A DNA stretch of 64,000 nt from Neolentinus lepideus HHB14362 ss-1 (Eukaryota; Basidiomycota; Agaricomycetes; Gloeophyllales; Gloeophyllaceae). Location: assembly GCA_001632425.1 (NCBI GenBank), contig KV425562.1, positions 341,911 through 405,910 of the forward strand, in the 5' to 3' direction. The position numbers were made by a program, and so were the translations under genes. The notes below the pieces were generated by a model. It did not search any database. It saw only the letters and a list, made by a program, of their open reading frames with translations, and was not told the DNA's origin. Shown here piece by piece: positions 13,626 to 25,734 of this stretch. Position 1 is the stretch's first letter. Every line of letters begins with the position of its first letter.

Positions 13626-15971
13626 AGCAGAAGTTGGAATGAACTTCCTTTTGTGAACTACAGCAAATCTGTACAATAGCTATGACGAAGGTAGGCTAGC
13701 TAGTTCAATTGACAGTATTTCATATCCGCGAGCTTCGGGATCCTGTTCTTCAGGTTTAAATGACTGCCGCTGTATAAGCAGAGTCTCTTAACCCATTTGA
13801 TGCAGACGACGAAGGGGTGGAAGCTGAGCAGCGCAGGGTCGTTTTAATCGCTCCTCAATCTTGAAGTAGGCAGGACCCTGGTGCTTTCATTTTGACCACC
13901 AGTACCTAGCGAAGCGATCGTCGGCGGAGGTTAAGAATATCGTACAGTTGTTCGAGCTGCAAGGGATCTGGGGCCAAGATCGTGCACGCTTGAGCCAGGC
14001 TTGGACATGGAAGTGATTATTCTACGCACCGTTGCATACAATGTACTACATCCTGCATCTTCGGAACGATTGCTGTTATTCAACGGTTAGAACTCGGACT
14101 GCCAGCAAACCGATCGCGACCTACATTAAAGTTCTCTGGGATGCCAACATCGATTCATGTCGTCACTGTCAGCTGCGAAGAGCGTGGATCATTCATTTCG
14201 GCTGATCCTGGGGGGGCGGATATTAAGATGAAAGGTTAACCTATGCATATGCGGCAGGTCTACAGAGTTAACCTCAGATCGCAGTGTCGCAATGTTTTGG
14301 GGACCAGTCCAGCATAGGTTTGAGAGCACTGTAGCAGACACCCGAAGCACGCAGATCAAAATTTACGCGAGAGTCGGACAGCGCGCGGAATTCGACAAGG
14401 TTACAGCAAGCGTTGCTCCTCATAGTCTATTTAGCTTTCATCAGGTGCGAAGGACGTCAGCACCCAGAGCACGCTGATTCAGCAAGTCGTCGCCAGCAGC
14501 AGTGTCGAGAAGGTCGTCCCTCCACGTTTGGATGGGCGTACTCCTTGGCAGAGATTTAAGCTATGCGGGGACAGCAGCGTTGGGGAGCCATTTGTACCCG
14601 TAGGGTGCCGTAGGCAGATCTGCGAGAGCCCCACGTACACGTTTTGTTTGATGCTGGACCGCTGCAGATCTGTATCATCTGCTAGTTTGATCAATTCTGA
14701 AGACTATCCACGTCTTGATGAACTCCCATAGAAGATGCGAGGGTCCTTGACCGTCGGGAGAAGCTCCCACAGACTAATAGTCGTCGGAAGTGATATCATG
14801 CAAAAAAAATAGAGGACGTCGGGACCGGGTGGCAAGGGGGGTCTGATCAGCGGCAGTAGCAGAGGGAATTGAAGCAAAACGCAGTTATTTATTACAACAC
14901 TCCCCAGAGTATCGTATGGTCGGAGGCCAGCGAATCATAACGATCCCCGCTGTACATGTGGGGGAGAAGACAGATTTGATCCTGTAATGGCGGATCGTGT
15001 TCGCTGGCAGCATCGCCAGCACCGCCGCGTCGTCCAATACCAGCAGTCCGCATTCCCGAGAAGGTCCCATTGTTTTCTGGTTTGAGACTTCAGCCCGACA
15101 AACGAGCAGCAAAACCTGGGGCAGAAGGACTAACGATCCCGAAAAATTTGGAAGTGAAGTCATACTTGATCCTACGAGGACGGATCGCAGTGGTTGCTAT
15201 TGATCTCTCCTTAATTGTGCCATTCAACGTTATACTTGCTGACCGCTAGTAGAGGCAATGGAGGAGACGGTAAGAGTATACAAGACTCCCATATACGACG
15301 GTGCTGCTTGAGAAAGAACCTGTAGTCCGTCGATCTCGCTCCGGGAACTTCGACTTCTATCAGTGCACGAGGATACTTACGCGCGGTGCATCCGTTATCG
15401 CCCAATGGACCCAAGTCTCATGAGCAAGTCTTGCTGGCCGTTATCTCGTACAATTGAAGGAGTCGAAGCGGTGCAGGGTTCTGACAGCGATCACGGGTGC
15501 ACGGGTCACCAGTGTGGCTGCGATTTCGGAAGTCAGAGCCCGGAATGACAAATCTCTTGACTGTGCAAACGAAAGGGGCCAGAGGCTTCTAGTAGCTCGA
15601 TGTCCAGAGTCGAGGAAAATGTTGGTTGGCCATTGTAATCCAGAGTCGGTAGCACAAGTGATCCCGATGCCGACGCCTCTGCCACGTCGAAGCGTCTCAG
15701 CCACATCTCAGCCACAATCGTCTCGGCCACAATCTTCCACACCTCTGACTGTCGCCGAACATTATTCATCAGCGTAATTAATACGAGGCCCGAGACCGCA
15801 GCGAACGACGTGGTCTGGAGCGGATTTGTGGATAGGCTGTGGCATGCGTGGTGCGGGCTACAAAGAAGCGCCGGAAATCGGGCACTGCCAATTACCTCAT
15901 CTGACCGCCTCGCGTTCTCACCCGGCCTGCGTTCTTCCGACTGCTTCCTCTTGACTCGGCTCTCTCTCTCG
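13626..15971. other. 2.3-kb gene-poor stretch
   Basis: No supported gene. The minus strand has several medium-length frames (for example about 14885-15163 and 15533-16006), none with a recognisable motif. The plus strand has a frame ending in a short S-Q-P-Q-S repeat near 15700. It could hold a decayed gene, but I cannot join exons into a known fold. Confidence 0.4.
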
Positions 15972-15979
15972 TATAAATA
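15972..15979 (+). promoter_or_regulatory. TATA box of the first Kre9/Knh1-like gene
   Basis: TATAAATA preceded by a CT-rich run (tctctctctc), about 100 bases upstream of the ATG at 16076. Spacing and context fit a fungal core promoter of a strongly expressed gene. Confidence 0.6.
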
Positions 15980-16075
15980 GAGGCCTTCAGCAGCCATGGC
16001 CCTCATCGAACAGATTCACTTCTCGTTTGAATACTCTCAACTACACACTACAAACACCTTTACGCCATCTCTATC

Positions 16076-16629
16076 ATGATGTTCACGACACCCTTCATGA
16101 CCTTCGTCTTCGCTATCCTTGCCGCCCTCGTCGCTGTGGTCTCAGCTGCCCCGGTCTCCATTAGAGATGTGTATGTTCCGCCTATCACCTACCCAACCAA
16201 GGGTACTGTGTGGAAGGCCGGGCACTCGTACAATGTGACCTGGTGAGTTTCATTTACGCCGCGTCGTCCCTATCTCTTGAGCTTACCTTTGCGCAGGAAC
16301 ACTTCCAACCCGCCGAAGGAAATCACGAATAGCATCGGGCAGATTGTGTTGGCCAAGGATGGCGAGGAGGATTGGGGTGAGTCGCTACACTTGATGATTC
16401 GAGAGGATGATGTCTGAGACTTTGCGGTAGATCACCCTCTTGCAGGGAACTTCTCAATTCTCGACGGAACTCACCGGATCACCATCCCAAAGACGACCAA
16501 GCATGGCACTGACTATTCCGTCGTTTGTGAGTTGGATGTTATGTTTATTTGCTTCGCGAGACTGATGTGGTTGGAATAGTATTCGGCGATTCGGGCAACT
16601 ACAGCCCCACGTTCACCATCGAGGCGTGA
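16076..16629 (+). CDS. Secreted Kre9/Knh1-like N-terminal domain protein, short form
   Basis: Four exons (16076-16242, 16297-16376, 16446-16526, 16580-16629) give 125 residues. A signal peptide, FVFAILAALVAVVSA, is cut near AAP. One small immunoglobulin-like domain follows with VYVPPITYPTKGTVWKAGHS, YNVTW, GQIVLAKDG and the closing FGDSGNYSPTFTIE. This arrangement is that of the Kre9/Knh1-like N-terminal domain common in mushroom secretomes, linked to wall glucan or adhesion (family knowledge; exact role unknown). It stops right after the domain, so it lacks the Ser/Thr-rich GPI tail of its neighbour at 17026. The two are tandem paralogs with introns at equivalent places. Confidence 0.9.
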
Positions 16630-17025
16630 AATGTTTCCATCCCAGACAGTTCATCATAACCTAATACAACATCACTAACGAATCCCCTCACGACACGGAC
16701 ACTCAGTGGACATTCTGTACGACGGACTAATTGGACTCTTGACGCAATGTAGCAGTAATCACAACGCGTACTCCTTAGCTGTATCTTACCCTCCTAAAAC
16801 TAATGAATGTCGGGTTGAATGATGGTTTCTCACATCCTGTTGTGCATATGAGCTCTTGGCTTCCTTGCACGCTTGAGGCACCACAGAATAACACGAGAAG
16901 CGATCGGAAGCAGCCACGTGAGCTGTCATCAGGCAGTATAAGTCGATGCTTCCGCCAACGTAGCTCGGCGAGCGCAGGGTCTTCTCTAGCTGTCAACTCG
17001 CCAGGTTCCCCCCCTCCTCCGTTCT

Positions 17026-17991
17026 ATGCTCTCCCGCTTTATGACCATGAATTCTATGATTTTTCTTGTGTTCTTGCAAGTCATCATGGGCTTCGTGCGC
17101 GCGGCGCCCCTGGCCGCCCGGGATATATGGGACCCCCCTGTGACGAGTCCGACCGGCGGAACGGTGTGGAATGTGGGTGAGACGCAGACGGTTACTTGGT
17201 GCGTCGTGTGCTTGAAGTGCGTTCGATGCGGACTCGAGCGATGTTATGCTATTTTTAGGGATACGTCGAGTCCGCCTTCCGTAGTGACGAGCTACAACGG
17301 CCAGCTTGTCTTGGGTTACTTGGATCCTAATAGTCCTGGAGAGCATTTGACGTTGGGTATGTCTTCCTCTTCTCAATATTGGTCTCCAGGACTCGTACTT
17401 TGTCGGCCTGGTGTTCCAATGTTTAGCATCATGACTTCAACCAACCTTGATCTGATCCACCGTGTACAGACAGCCCCCTCGCCAGCGGTTTCAACCTCAC
17501 TGACGGGAAGGTATCATTCACAGTCCCGGACGTGCCCACTCGATCTTCCTACATAGTCGTTCGTGAGTATTCTTATCATGTTCACCGGGTCTACGCAGAG
17601 ATTCTGACAATCATACCATCTGCCAGTATTCGGTGATTCCGGCAACGCTAGCCCAGAATTCACCATCAACGGCGGCTCGGCATCATCGTCTTCATCAGCT
17701 TCCTCCACCGCTAGCCCGACACCTACTGCTCCAACTACCACCGTCATCTCAGCTACGAGCACTGCTTTGGACGTGAACGACACGTCCCTGCCCGCATCGA
17801 ATGTTGTCTCTTTCACGCTGGACGGCGCAGACACCGCTTCTCCGTCATCTGCACCCCAAGTGACGCAGTCCGGGGCGCAGGCGAATACATCCTCGCCTGC
17901 TTCCAGCGCAGCGTGGAGGACACACGATGTTCGCATGTTATTCATCTCCTCGATCGGCGCTTTAGCGCTCTCGGTCTTGGTTCTGGCCTAA
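17026..17991 (+). CDS. GPI-anchored Ser/Thr-rich protein with Kre9/Knh1-like domain
   Basis: Four exons (17026-17198, 17259-17356, 17470-17562, 17627-17991) encode 242 residues. The signal segment MIFLVFLQVIMGFVRA is followed by PVTSPTGGTVWNVGETQTVT, DTSSPPSVVTSYNGQLVLG, SPLASGFNLTDGKVSFTVP and LFGDSGNASPEFTI, the complete small beta domain. Next comes about 110 residues rich in Ser, Thr and Ala, likely heavily O-glycosylated. It ends with a hydrophobic segment, LFISSIGALALSVLVLA, that suits GPI attachment. Two further in-frame ATGs (17041, 17047) could be used and would leave a cleaner signal peptide. A cell-surface or wall location is inferred. Confidence 0.92.
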
Positions 17992-18614
17992 GATGTCATC
18001 GATTCTTCGAGGAAGGATACGCTTGGATATGCAATGTTTGGATATGATTCTTATGATCTGGATGGAAGGAAATCTATTAATTAATGCTAGCATCACCTAC
18101 TCACCGCTCAAGCTATTTCGTTTTGTGGGCTGTGGGGAGTGCTCTGAACTTTGTATGATAGCTTCGTTAATGTTTCTTGGATGTAGCTTTGTGCAGAACA
18201 TGAATCTACGTACCTTTTCCGATTCAGAGGAACGTGTTTGTCTCTTTTCCTCCAGATTCATACCGCAGGAGAGTTTATTGTAGGATGTGGCCATTCCGTC
18301 TCGTTAAGCTGATTCAGACTTAAGTAGTATGTTCTCCTTCAAGCGTTGAAATCCACAAACCTAAAAACGCGGCCACTTTTTGACCCATTCTGGTCGGAAG
18401 CTCGGCCGTGTTGGAAGGTGTTCGATAAATTATGACATATCTTCTTAAGCGCCGTATGTTTTTCTCACGATCTGCTTTCGTTCTTTTCAGCCCCGGAGAC
18501 GTCATGATGCTGTACCGCATACGAGTCCTACAGCGACCAACCTACACAGTGTCTCCTTTCCTGCGCTTTTCTACTTGACGACTGTCCTGGCGTTCTCTTT
18601 CTAGCTGCTGCAAG

Positions 18615-20069
18615 ATGCCGTTGCGCTCGACCTTCTTGTTCTGCGTCTTGGCCGCAGTAGCTGTTACTGCCCGTACGTTCTCGGGAGCACAAATCGCTCT
18701 CGAAGAGGTTTCGTCCCCTGTCGACGCATTAGCTCATCGCATACAAGAGCTCTCTCTGACTTACGCTGACCCTGTTGAGCTGTACAAAGCCGTGGACCCC
18801 GCTGGCGCCGCAGACCTTGACGAGCCCCGTCTGTTTCGAGTTCCTGGATTGGAGGGAGCGATGTGGTTGACGGAGGGAGACAAGCTGCGGCTAAGAAGGC
18901 AGGGTGTCAAGTTTGTTGATATCACTGAGACGCAAGACTTGGGGATGCGCAACTCTGCGCGTTTGCAGAGCACCGCCGGTACGCGTCGTTTAGGCTATGC
19001 ATACGCTAGGATGCGTAACGAAGCGGAGGAATTGCAGCTGCGACCTACCCAGAGATCTCGTACCGAAGTCGAGTCAAGGGTGTCATATCGAAGCTGTCCA
19101 CCGACAATATGCTTGACGTCCTCGAGACTATGACCGGCTTCTACAACCGGTACTACAAGAGCGACAATGGACAGAAAGCAAGTGACTGGCTGTTCGACAA
19201 GATACTGAATGTATGTGGCGCTGTTCTTGTCACTCACGCTCCAGCCGCCAAACTGCGCTATATGCACCGTCAATAGATAGTCAAAGAGTCGGGAAGCTCC
19301 AGCTCCCTATGGATCCAGGAATTCAAACACTCTTGGCCTCAATCATCAATCATAGCGCACTTTCAGCCTGTCAACCGGGCCGACTACAACGCCACAGTAA
19401 TCATTGGCGCTCACCTGGACTCTATCAACCAGTGGTTCCCGCTCTTGCGCGCCCCTGGCGCCGACGACGATGCGAGTGGTACTGTTACCATTTTGGAAGC
19501 CTTCCGGTCTCTCTTGGCCAGTAATTTTACCCCGTTGTATCCTGTGGAGTTTCACTGGTACGCGGCAGAGGAAGGCGGTTCCCTGGGCTCGCGAGACGTC
19601 GCTGCGGCGTACGAGTTGCAAGGACGGGACGTACGAGGCATGCTGCAGTACGACATGACCGCGTACGTGAAGCGGGGAACGACTCCGACTCTCACCATGA
19701 TTACCAGCGACGTGGATCCTAAGCTGACTGGGTACGGCTTGACGCTGGCAAAGGAGTACACGAACATACCCGTTCAAGGTTCGTTATCAGCCCTCGGCGA
19801 TAATAGAATCTATTGACCATTTGGGGTGTATGCTCTCCGCAGGGAGAGATCTCTTCGCAGGCGCTGGCTCAGATCACATGTCCTGGGGCGCCGCCGGGTA
19901 TCCCGCTGCATGCGCCACGGAGGCAGATCCCAAGACGCTAGGAGACCCGTATATGCACACCGCGAACGATAAGATCGACATACCTAATGGCGAGTTCAAC
20001 ATTGAGCATGCTAGGGACCTCTCAAAGCTTGCTGTAGCGTTCGCTGTCGAACTGGGTGGGTGGGCATGA
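18615..20069 (+). CDS. Secreted leucine aminopeptidase, peptidase family M28
   Basis: Four exons (18615-18978, 19038-19210, 19277-19778, 19843-20069) give 421 residues. It has a signal peptide (LFCVLAAVAVTA) and a pro-region of about 90 residues. The M28 catalytic domain shows the zinc and catalytic residues in order: GAHLDS (His), ADDDASGTV (bridging Asp), YAAEEGG (Glu base and ligand), a later Asp in MITSDVDP, and PYMHTANDKID (His). This fits fungal secreted leucine aminopeptidases that trim peptides outside the cell for nitrogen uptake (family knowledge). There are several N-glycosylation sequons. It follows two other secreted proteins in the same orientation but has its own promoter. Confidence 0.94.
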
Positions 20070-20289
20070 TGCCCGGGAGCGCTAATGTAGGCCTGACAGA
20101 GACGCCGAGTTTTATATAGTGGCGACTGTGATGTTACGGATGATTGTCGTAACTCGATGGCCAGCGCTCTGACGCTCGGATATACAGTGGCCGTCTACAG
20201 TTGACAGGACCCTCGAATTTTGTGCGATGGTTTGTCCTAGGTGCGTCACCATTTGATCATGACGCAGAGGCACGACAGCTCGCTGGAGA

Positions 20290-20960
20290 ACTTTCCAAGA
20301 TCCCGCGGAGTGGCGAACTTGATGTGGACATCGACGAGTTCCATTCGCCTCTATCTTGTGCTTTCCGAGGCAATATGTACATGCTGGATTGTCCATGCCG
20401 AGGTCACGCCATTGGATCCATCGCAATCGTGTCTACGACACTGTGCGGCAATCCCGCGGAGTGGCGAACTTGATGGTGTGGACATCGACAAGTTCCGTTC
20501 GCCCTCTATCTTGTGCTCATAGCTTTGTTTGAGCTTCCCGAGGCGATAGGTACGTGCCGGAATGTCTATGCCGAGTCCACGCCATTGGATCTACCTCAGC
20601 CGTGTCTACGAAACTGCGATCCCGCGGAGTGGCGAACTGGATGATGTGGACATCGACGAGTTCTGTTCGCCTTGTATCCTGTGCTCGTAGCTCTGTTCGA
20701 GCCTCCCCGAGGCGATACGTATGTGCCGGATTGTCTATGCCGAGTTCGAGTTCACGCCATTTTAGATCTACCGCAATCGTGTCTACGACACCGTGCGGTC
20801 ATCTTCCAAGATCCCGCGGAGTGGCGAACTTGATGTGTGGACATCGACGGGTTCTGTTTGCTTTGCATCTTGTCTTCGTAGCTCTGTTCGAGCCTCCCCG
20901 AAACGATTATCTATGTCGAAGTCACGCCATTGGATCTACCGCAGTTGTGTCTATTGTGCG
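20290..20960. repeat. Degenerate tandem repeat, about four units of 150-190 bp
   Basis: The block TCCCGCGGAGTGGCGAACT recurs at about 20301, 20452, 20620 and 20812. Each copy is followed by GATGTGGACATCGACGAGTTC-like sequence, then TTGTGCT, CGAGGCGATA-like sequence, a GCCGAG..TCACGCCATTGGATCTACC segment and GTGTCTACGACACTG. Unit spacing is about 151, 168 and 192 bases. Long chance reading frames cross it, but none has a family. It lies just downstream of the aminopeptidase gene. Confidence 0.8.
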
Positions 20961-21977
20961 GTCATCGTGATCACTGGGGTCGTATCGGTCGCTATCGCAA
21001 TTGCAATGGCGACTACACATTGTTTGTCTGGATCGCATGTTTTGATCAGACTGATCCGAGACCGAATGTCTGTCCTATTTATTGGGGTGCTTGGAAGTGG
21101 TCATGCTTGTTCAATGCTCTCGTTAAACTTCCGCTCAGTGCCAATGACAGGCAATGCGAAGCCAACCCTAAGCCCTGTGTTACTAATGTATTTATGTTGT
21201 ATTATGGATTCCTGTGCGTTCCCAGCGCGTTTCTTCTCGGCCCGCGACACACGTTCACTACGAGAGACCGCCTGTCATTGTCGTACTGAACACGTAAGGA
21301 CCCTGGTGTTGCAGATAACTGGCGCCTATGTCCAACATACGGCAAATGCAGAGTCCCTCGGACGTTGCAGGGGCCCGGGGTATTGTGCGGTCGACTCCGT
21401 TTAGCTTTTGATGTAACTCAATCGCTGTCAGCCAATCGACATGAGACTGTCGTCCGCGGAGTTTATAATGGAAACCGAAGTTTCTGCGTTGCTTCAGCGT
21501 CCGTAATAGCACATACGTCAACCCATCTTCGAAGTCCTGGATCAGCAGTTCCTCATTTCCACCAACCAGTCGTTGCCAGGAGTCCTGACATGTGCAGTCT
21601 CGAAATGGAGGATGCATAGTCTAGTGGATTGCATACGGAGATACACGTGTACAAGACAGTACAAAGAATATGTCACATATACAAAGACGAAATAATGAAG
21701 GTAACCCCAGATGCCTTCGGAGCTCGCCGAATAAGAACGCTACATACGAAGGAAGCGAATAACAGTTAGTGCTACAAGGACAGCTTCTTTTACATCTATA
21801 GGTACTTCCTCAACGCTCCTGGGTCAAGAAAGTGACGTTTTAAATACCGATGTCTCCACCGAGTTTCCCACCTGAGGAAGAAGATAAATAGTAATACCGC
21901 AAGAATACCCGAGGAGGAGAACAAGGAACGGGGTCGTGTCGAGAACGACAGTAGGTCGTCCAATTGCGTGAATACGT
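20961..21977. other. Intergenic, no gene seen
   Basis: Between the tandem repeat and the barwin-like gene. Frames up to about 120 codons occur on both strands without motifs. Confidence 0.45.
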
Positions 21978-22505
21978 TCATGATGGCGTGAATCCCATCC
22001 GTTCAAAGTGCCATGAGATAGACAGGACGCCCTGGTCGAGGGTGCCAAGCATCTGGAAAAGGCTGGGCGACATGTCTAGAGTCAAGAAGGTCAGCGTCTA
22101 GAGCGAATGGTCAATTGGTAAGGACATACCGAGGTCACCTTCGCCGCAGCCCATGCACTCGTCGCGAGTGAGGCCCCAGGCAGATTTGCCATTGTTGTCG
22201 TTGGTGATATGAATCCATTGTCCACAGTTACCACCGTTTCCATACCGCTGGGAAGATATGGCGACAATGTGGTCGCTGTTCACGTTGGTTTCTCCGCAGG
22301 CACCAAGACCAACATCGAACCAGGTCCCCTGTAGATTGTAGTGTGTAAGTCGTTGCTTCATTAATGGCGAAATGAATGAAAAACATACACGACCCGAGTG
22401 GGTGGTGCGCTTCTCGAGAACAGTGACATTTTCACCAGGGATTGGCGTGGCGAAGGCCGCGAAGACGGTAGCGACAACGGTGGTGAAGAAAGTGAGGCGG
22501 ACCAT
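21978..22505 (-). CDS. Secreted barwin/RlpA-like double-psi beta-barrel protein
   Basis: Three exons (22389-22505, 22130-22328, 21978-22075) encode 137 residues. The signal peptide (TFFTTVVATVFAAFA) is followed by a basic KR-type processing site after VLEKR, then HSGR and GTWFDVGLGACGETNVNSDH, IVAISSQRYGNGGNCGQW, WGLTRDECMGCGEGDLDMSP and a final VLSISWHFERMG. This is the barwin-like, expansin-related double-psi barrel found in many small fungal secreted proteins (family knowledge). Conserved Cys and the GDLDMSP motif are intact. It probably binds or loosens cell-wall polysaccharide or acts as an effector-like protein; it lacks a separate carbohydrate-binding domain. Upstream TATA is at 22634. 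Confidence 0.92.
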
Positions 22506-25500
22506 TGTGAACGTGAAGGAAGAGGTTCGATGAAGAGGGCGAGAGCGAAGAGAGCTGGTGAACAGCGGGAAGAAGAGTGCGGAGGAGGATGAGGCGAGTG
22601 AAACTCGTGAAGAACAGAGCCGTTTTGTAGGCCCTTTTATAAGTTTGCGGCATATGCGACACGCGCCGTTTCCGCGTTTCCGTTACCATTAGGAACGAAG
22701 GGTATTAGAGAGTTGGACATTTTGTTGCTTGATGAAACTTCGGGGCGAATCCCGAAAAAGAAAATGGAGGTGTGTGGGCGAGAAATCGAGGGTGAATGAC
22801 GAGCAAGGACCAGCGGGAAGGTGTGAAGTGCCGGCACCGAGACTAATTCAAGAAGAAATGTCCGAGCGTCAAGCTTTCAAGTTCCGAGTTGGAAAATGGC
22901 AGGTCTGCCGCGAGGTCCTGGCTGGCGTTTCGAGCGACGAACAGGGTCATGATTAACGTCAAACTAATCTAGACCTCTGATTATCTAATCTCGTACCTGG
23001 CCTTCATTTCGGCGACCACGGGTGGCTGCGCACGCCGTGCCTGCCGATTGGTCCTCGGACCTCCAGGGAGGCTCTCCGGACCGGAAAGGCTCCGAACGAC
23101 CGTCCCGTAAAGAGACACTGGACCTCCCCGAAAGTTTTGGACAGGCACAAAAGAGTCTGGAACCATCAAGCTCGTCCTCACTCGTCTGAGATGCAAGGCA
23201 AATGGGGACACTTACAATATTCCAAAAAGGTTTTTGCAAAAGTTTTTCTTGTCGGGGAGAAGAGGCGACTTTGTTTTCACCCGCTTTATGCGCAAGACCG
23301 CCTCTATGCGCCCTTCAGCCCTGAAGATTATGGCACGGTACACGACAGCTTCGCCTGGGATACCCGCGCGTCCTCAAGGCCTCAAGGTCCGCATAGAAAC
23401 GTGCGTAACGGAAATAAAAAGCACAGCCTCCCTCACACGAGCCTAAAGCCTGTTTGATCACATCTTTTTATTCCACCTTCTCGGCCTGTAATCAAGGGTG
23501 ATTAGATGCAACAATAGGTTTTTCCGCGTGCTGGTCAGCGTACCATTGGGTTATAGTAACATCCGCGTGCTTGTCGCCAAATTGCCGCGTCTTAGCCTGA
23601 ACAGAATGAGACCTAGTCAGCCAGGGCTTTCATCCAGACTCGATGAAACTGGATGATCCTCATTTGCGATCGCCGAGCCAATGCCCATTGCCCAAGAGTC
23701 TGTATTGCAGCCGCTTCCTATTGAACCCTCAAACCGTCCTAAGCGTTTATCCTCATGACTTGAAGTTATGAATAATCTCTCCAGTGCGAAACCCGAACCC
23801 CTGTTTACGAGAGGCCACCTTGTCCCCACTGGGACACAAGCATGGATGATTCGGTGCGGAATCCCATTCAAAGCAATGCAGTCCCAGTTCCCAGGGCGAC
23901 GAAGAAACCGTGACGGGACAACTTGCCCTCACGCCTATTGGTTCGTCAGGCAACAGCGACGTGAGATTGACGAACATTAATGTGAACATGCCTACTCACC
24001 GCCGTTTCGACAGCAGGAATGGCTGCATGCGGAGCTACGGACCATGGCAACCGAAATATATATGAGCCGGTCCCAACACCGAGCGACACACGTGGCGGAG
24101 GGTATGGACCTTTTCATTATGGCACCGCGCATCGACTGGGGAAGATGTCGAGAGCATCCTCTTCGCGATGCGCGGCGTCCCGAAAAGGCGAGGAAAGGGC
24201 CGCGTTTAGGAAGACTAATTTGGTCAAATATCGATTTTGAGCCGCCACGGTCATGTTCAGGAGACATGGTCGTCAGGATAATGCAGGGTTCCTCGTCCGT
24301 ACCCTTATGTGACCCTTGAGTGATAGAAGATCAAAGTAAACGGTATATACTCACTCGCATTCGGACGGCCAAAGCAGAAGTAGACTATGTACAAAACGAT
24401 GTCAAGAGTGACAGTGAGCATAAATACCTTACTGTCATTTGACTGCTGCATATGCGCAGCGGCTGCCAGTGTCTTTACTGCTGCGGACATTCTGTGAGGG
24501 AGCGTGAGGGTCCGAAGGGAAGAGCGCCGGAATGATGCGCATCCTCCGCAGCACGCCTATGCCCGAGATCAGCCAGAGCCATTCTGCAGAGGATGTGCAC
24601 ATCATTCGGCGCAGTCGAAATCGCGCTTATGAGACATTGAGCTCCTCGACGGCCACACCTTGGATAGAGCGAGCATATATGCTCAATCATAGGCGATGCA
24701 CGACGTCTGGTATTCCTAGTGTACAAAAGGAATCAGTATACTGTAACCAACCACTATGACTGTCCTGAGCCACACCTTACTTGCAGGCTCGGTTTGCTGA
24801 CACCATAGACATGGAAGCTCAACGGACGCCGTGGAGCTTTCAGCTCTTCACACAATAGGTCGTGAGTTTGGGCTGTTTTCAATTGACGTCTGTCATTAAG
24901 ACGCAACACTAAATGAATCCAGAGCACGCATTATTAGTGCCACTTACCCGTTCAGCTGGAACCATTGGGGTATTGAACGTTGGTCGCTTTGAATGGATGC
25001 CGCGCTGATTGCTTTATGACGTCGTTGGTCGCCGCATCGAAAATGACACTCACCTGAGTATCTTGGCGACAGGTAGTGGGCGAGATATAACGACAGCCGC
25101 TACGAGAGAAGAAGAGGACACGTCAGTGGATATTCCCGGCTGCGTGAGGTAGATAACGACTGTTACTCTGTACTGAATGATGTGCGCTGGACAAAAGAAC
25201 GGGAACGAATTGTGATGATTCACGCTAGGATACAAGGCTATCGGACATCCACGTCGTTGGGGCTCTAGCGTGGTATGTATAAGAGCACAAGCGTCGACGT
25301 TTAATAGTCACAACACAGTATCCGCATCCGCTGTATGCCTGCTCTTGTAGTCGGCGTCGAAAGATTGCGAAGCACTGTCAGTGTGGACTGTAAAGCTAGG
25401 AGATAAGAATCGACGGAATGACATACGTGAAGCACATTCCTGTATCTTTCTCCTGTCACTCCTACTACAGCATTGTCAGGGAAGTTGTCAGTCTTTAGAG

Positions 25501-25734
25501 ACCTTTTGCTACAGTCGTTGCATTCTGTTAACAGTGGACAGCGGATAGAAGGGGAACGAAGACAAGCAGTAATGCGGAAGGGATCGGCTAACGGTTGGTT
25601 ATCATGTCACGTGTAACAGGACCCATACCGAGGGCGAATAGGGGCCATTGTTCGTCATATGTATGCTGTGCCGCTGAGAGCATGTACCGCGTATCTTGTG
25701 TTCGACCACCTTCCACGTTCTTGTTTATCTCGGG
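22506..25734. other. 3.2-kb gene-poor stretch
   Basis: No gene I can support. A TATA-like TATGTATAAGAG lies near 25274 on the plus strand without a recognisable downstream gene before BZZ1. Minus-strand frames near 24305-24490 and 22981-23239 have no family signature. Confidence 0.4.
22634..22641 (-). promoter_or_regulatory. TATA box of the barwin-like gene
   Basis: TATAAAAG on the minus strand, about 130 bases upstream of the ATG at 22505. Confidence 0.5.

Noticed and set aside
15533..16006. 157-codon minus-strand frame upstream of the Kre9-like gene
   Set aside because: Overlaps the TATA box and leader of the gene at 16076 and shows no recognisable domain.
20793..21404. 203-codon plus-strand open frame
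   Set aside because: Lies in and after the tandem repeat; other frames of the repeat are equally open. No motif or start context.
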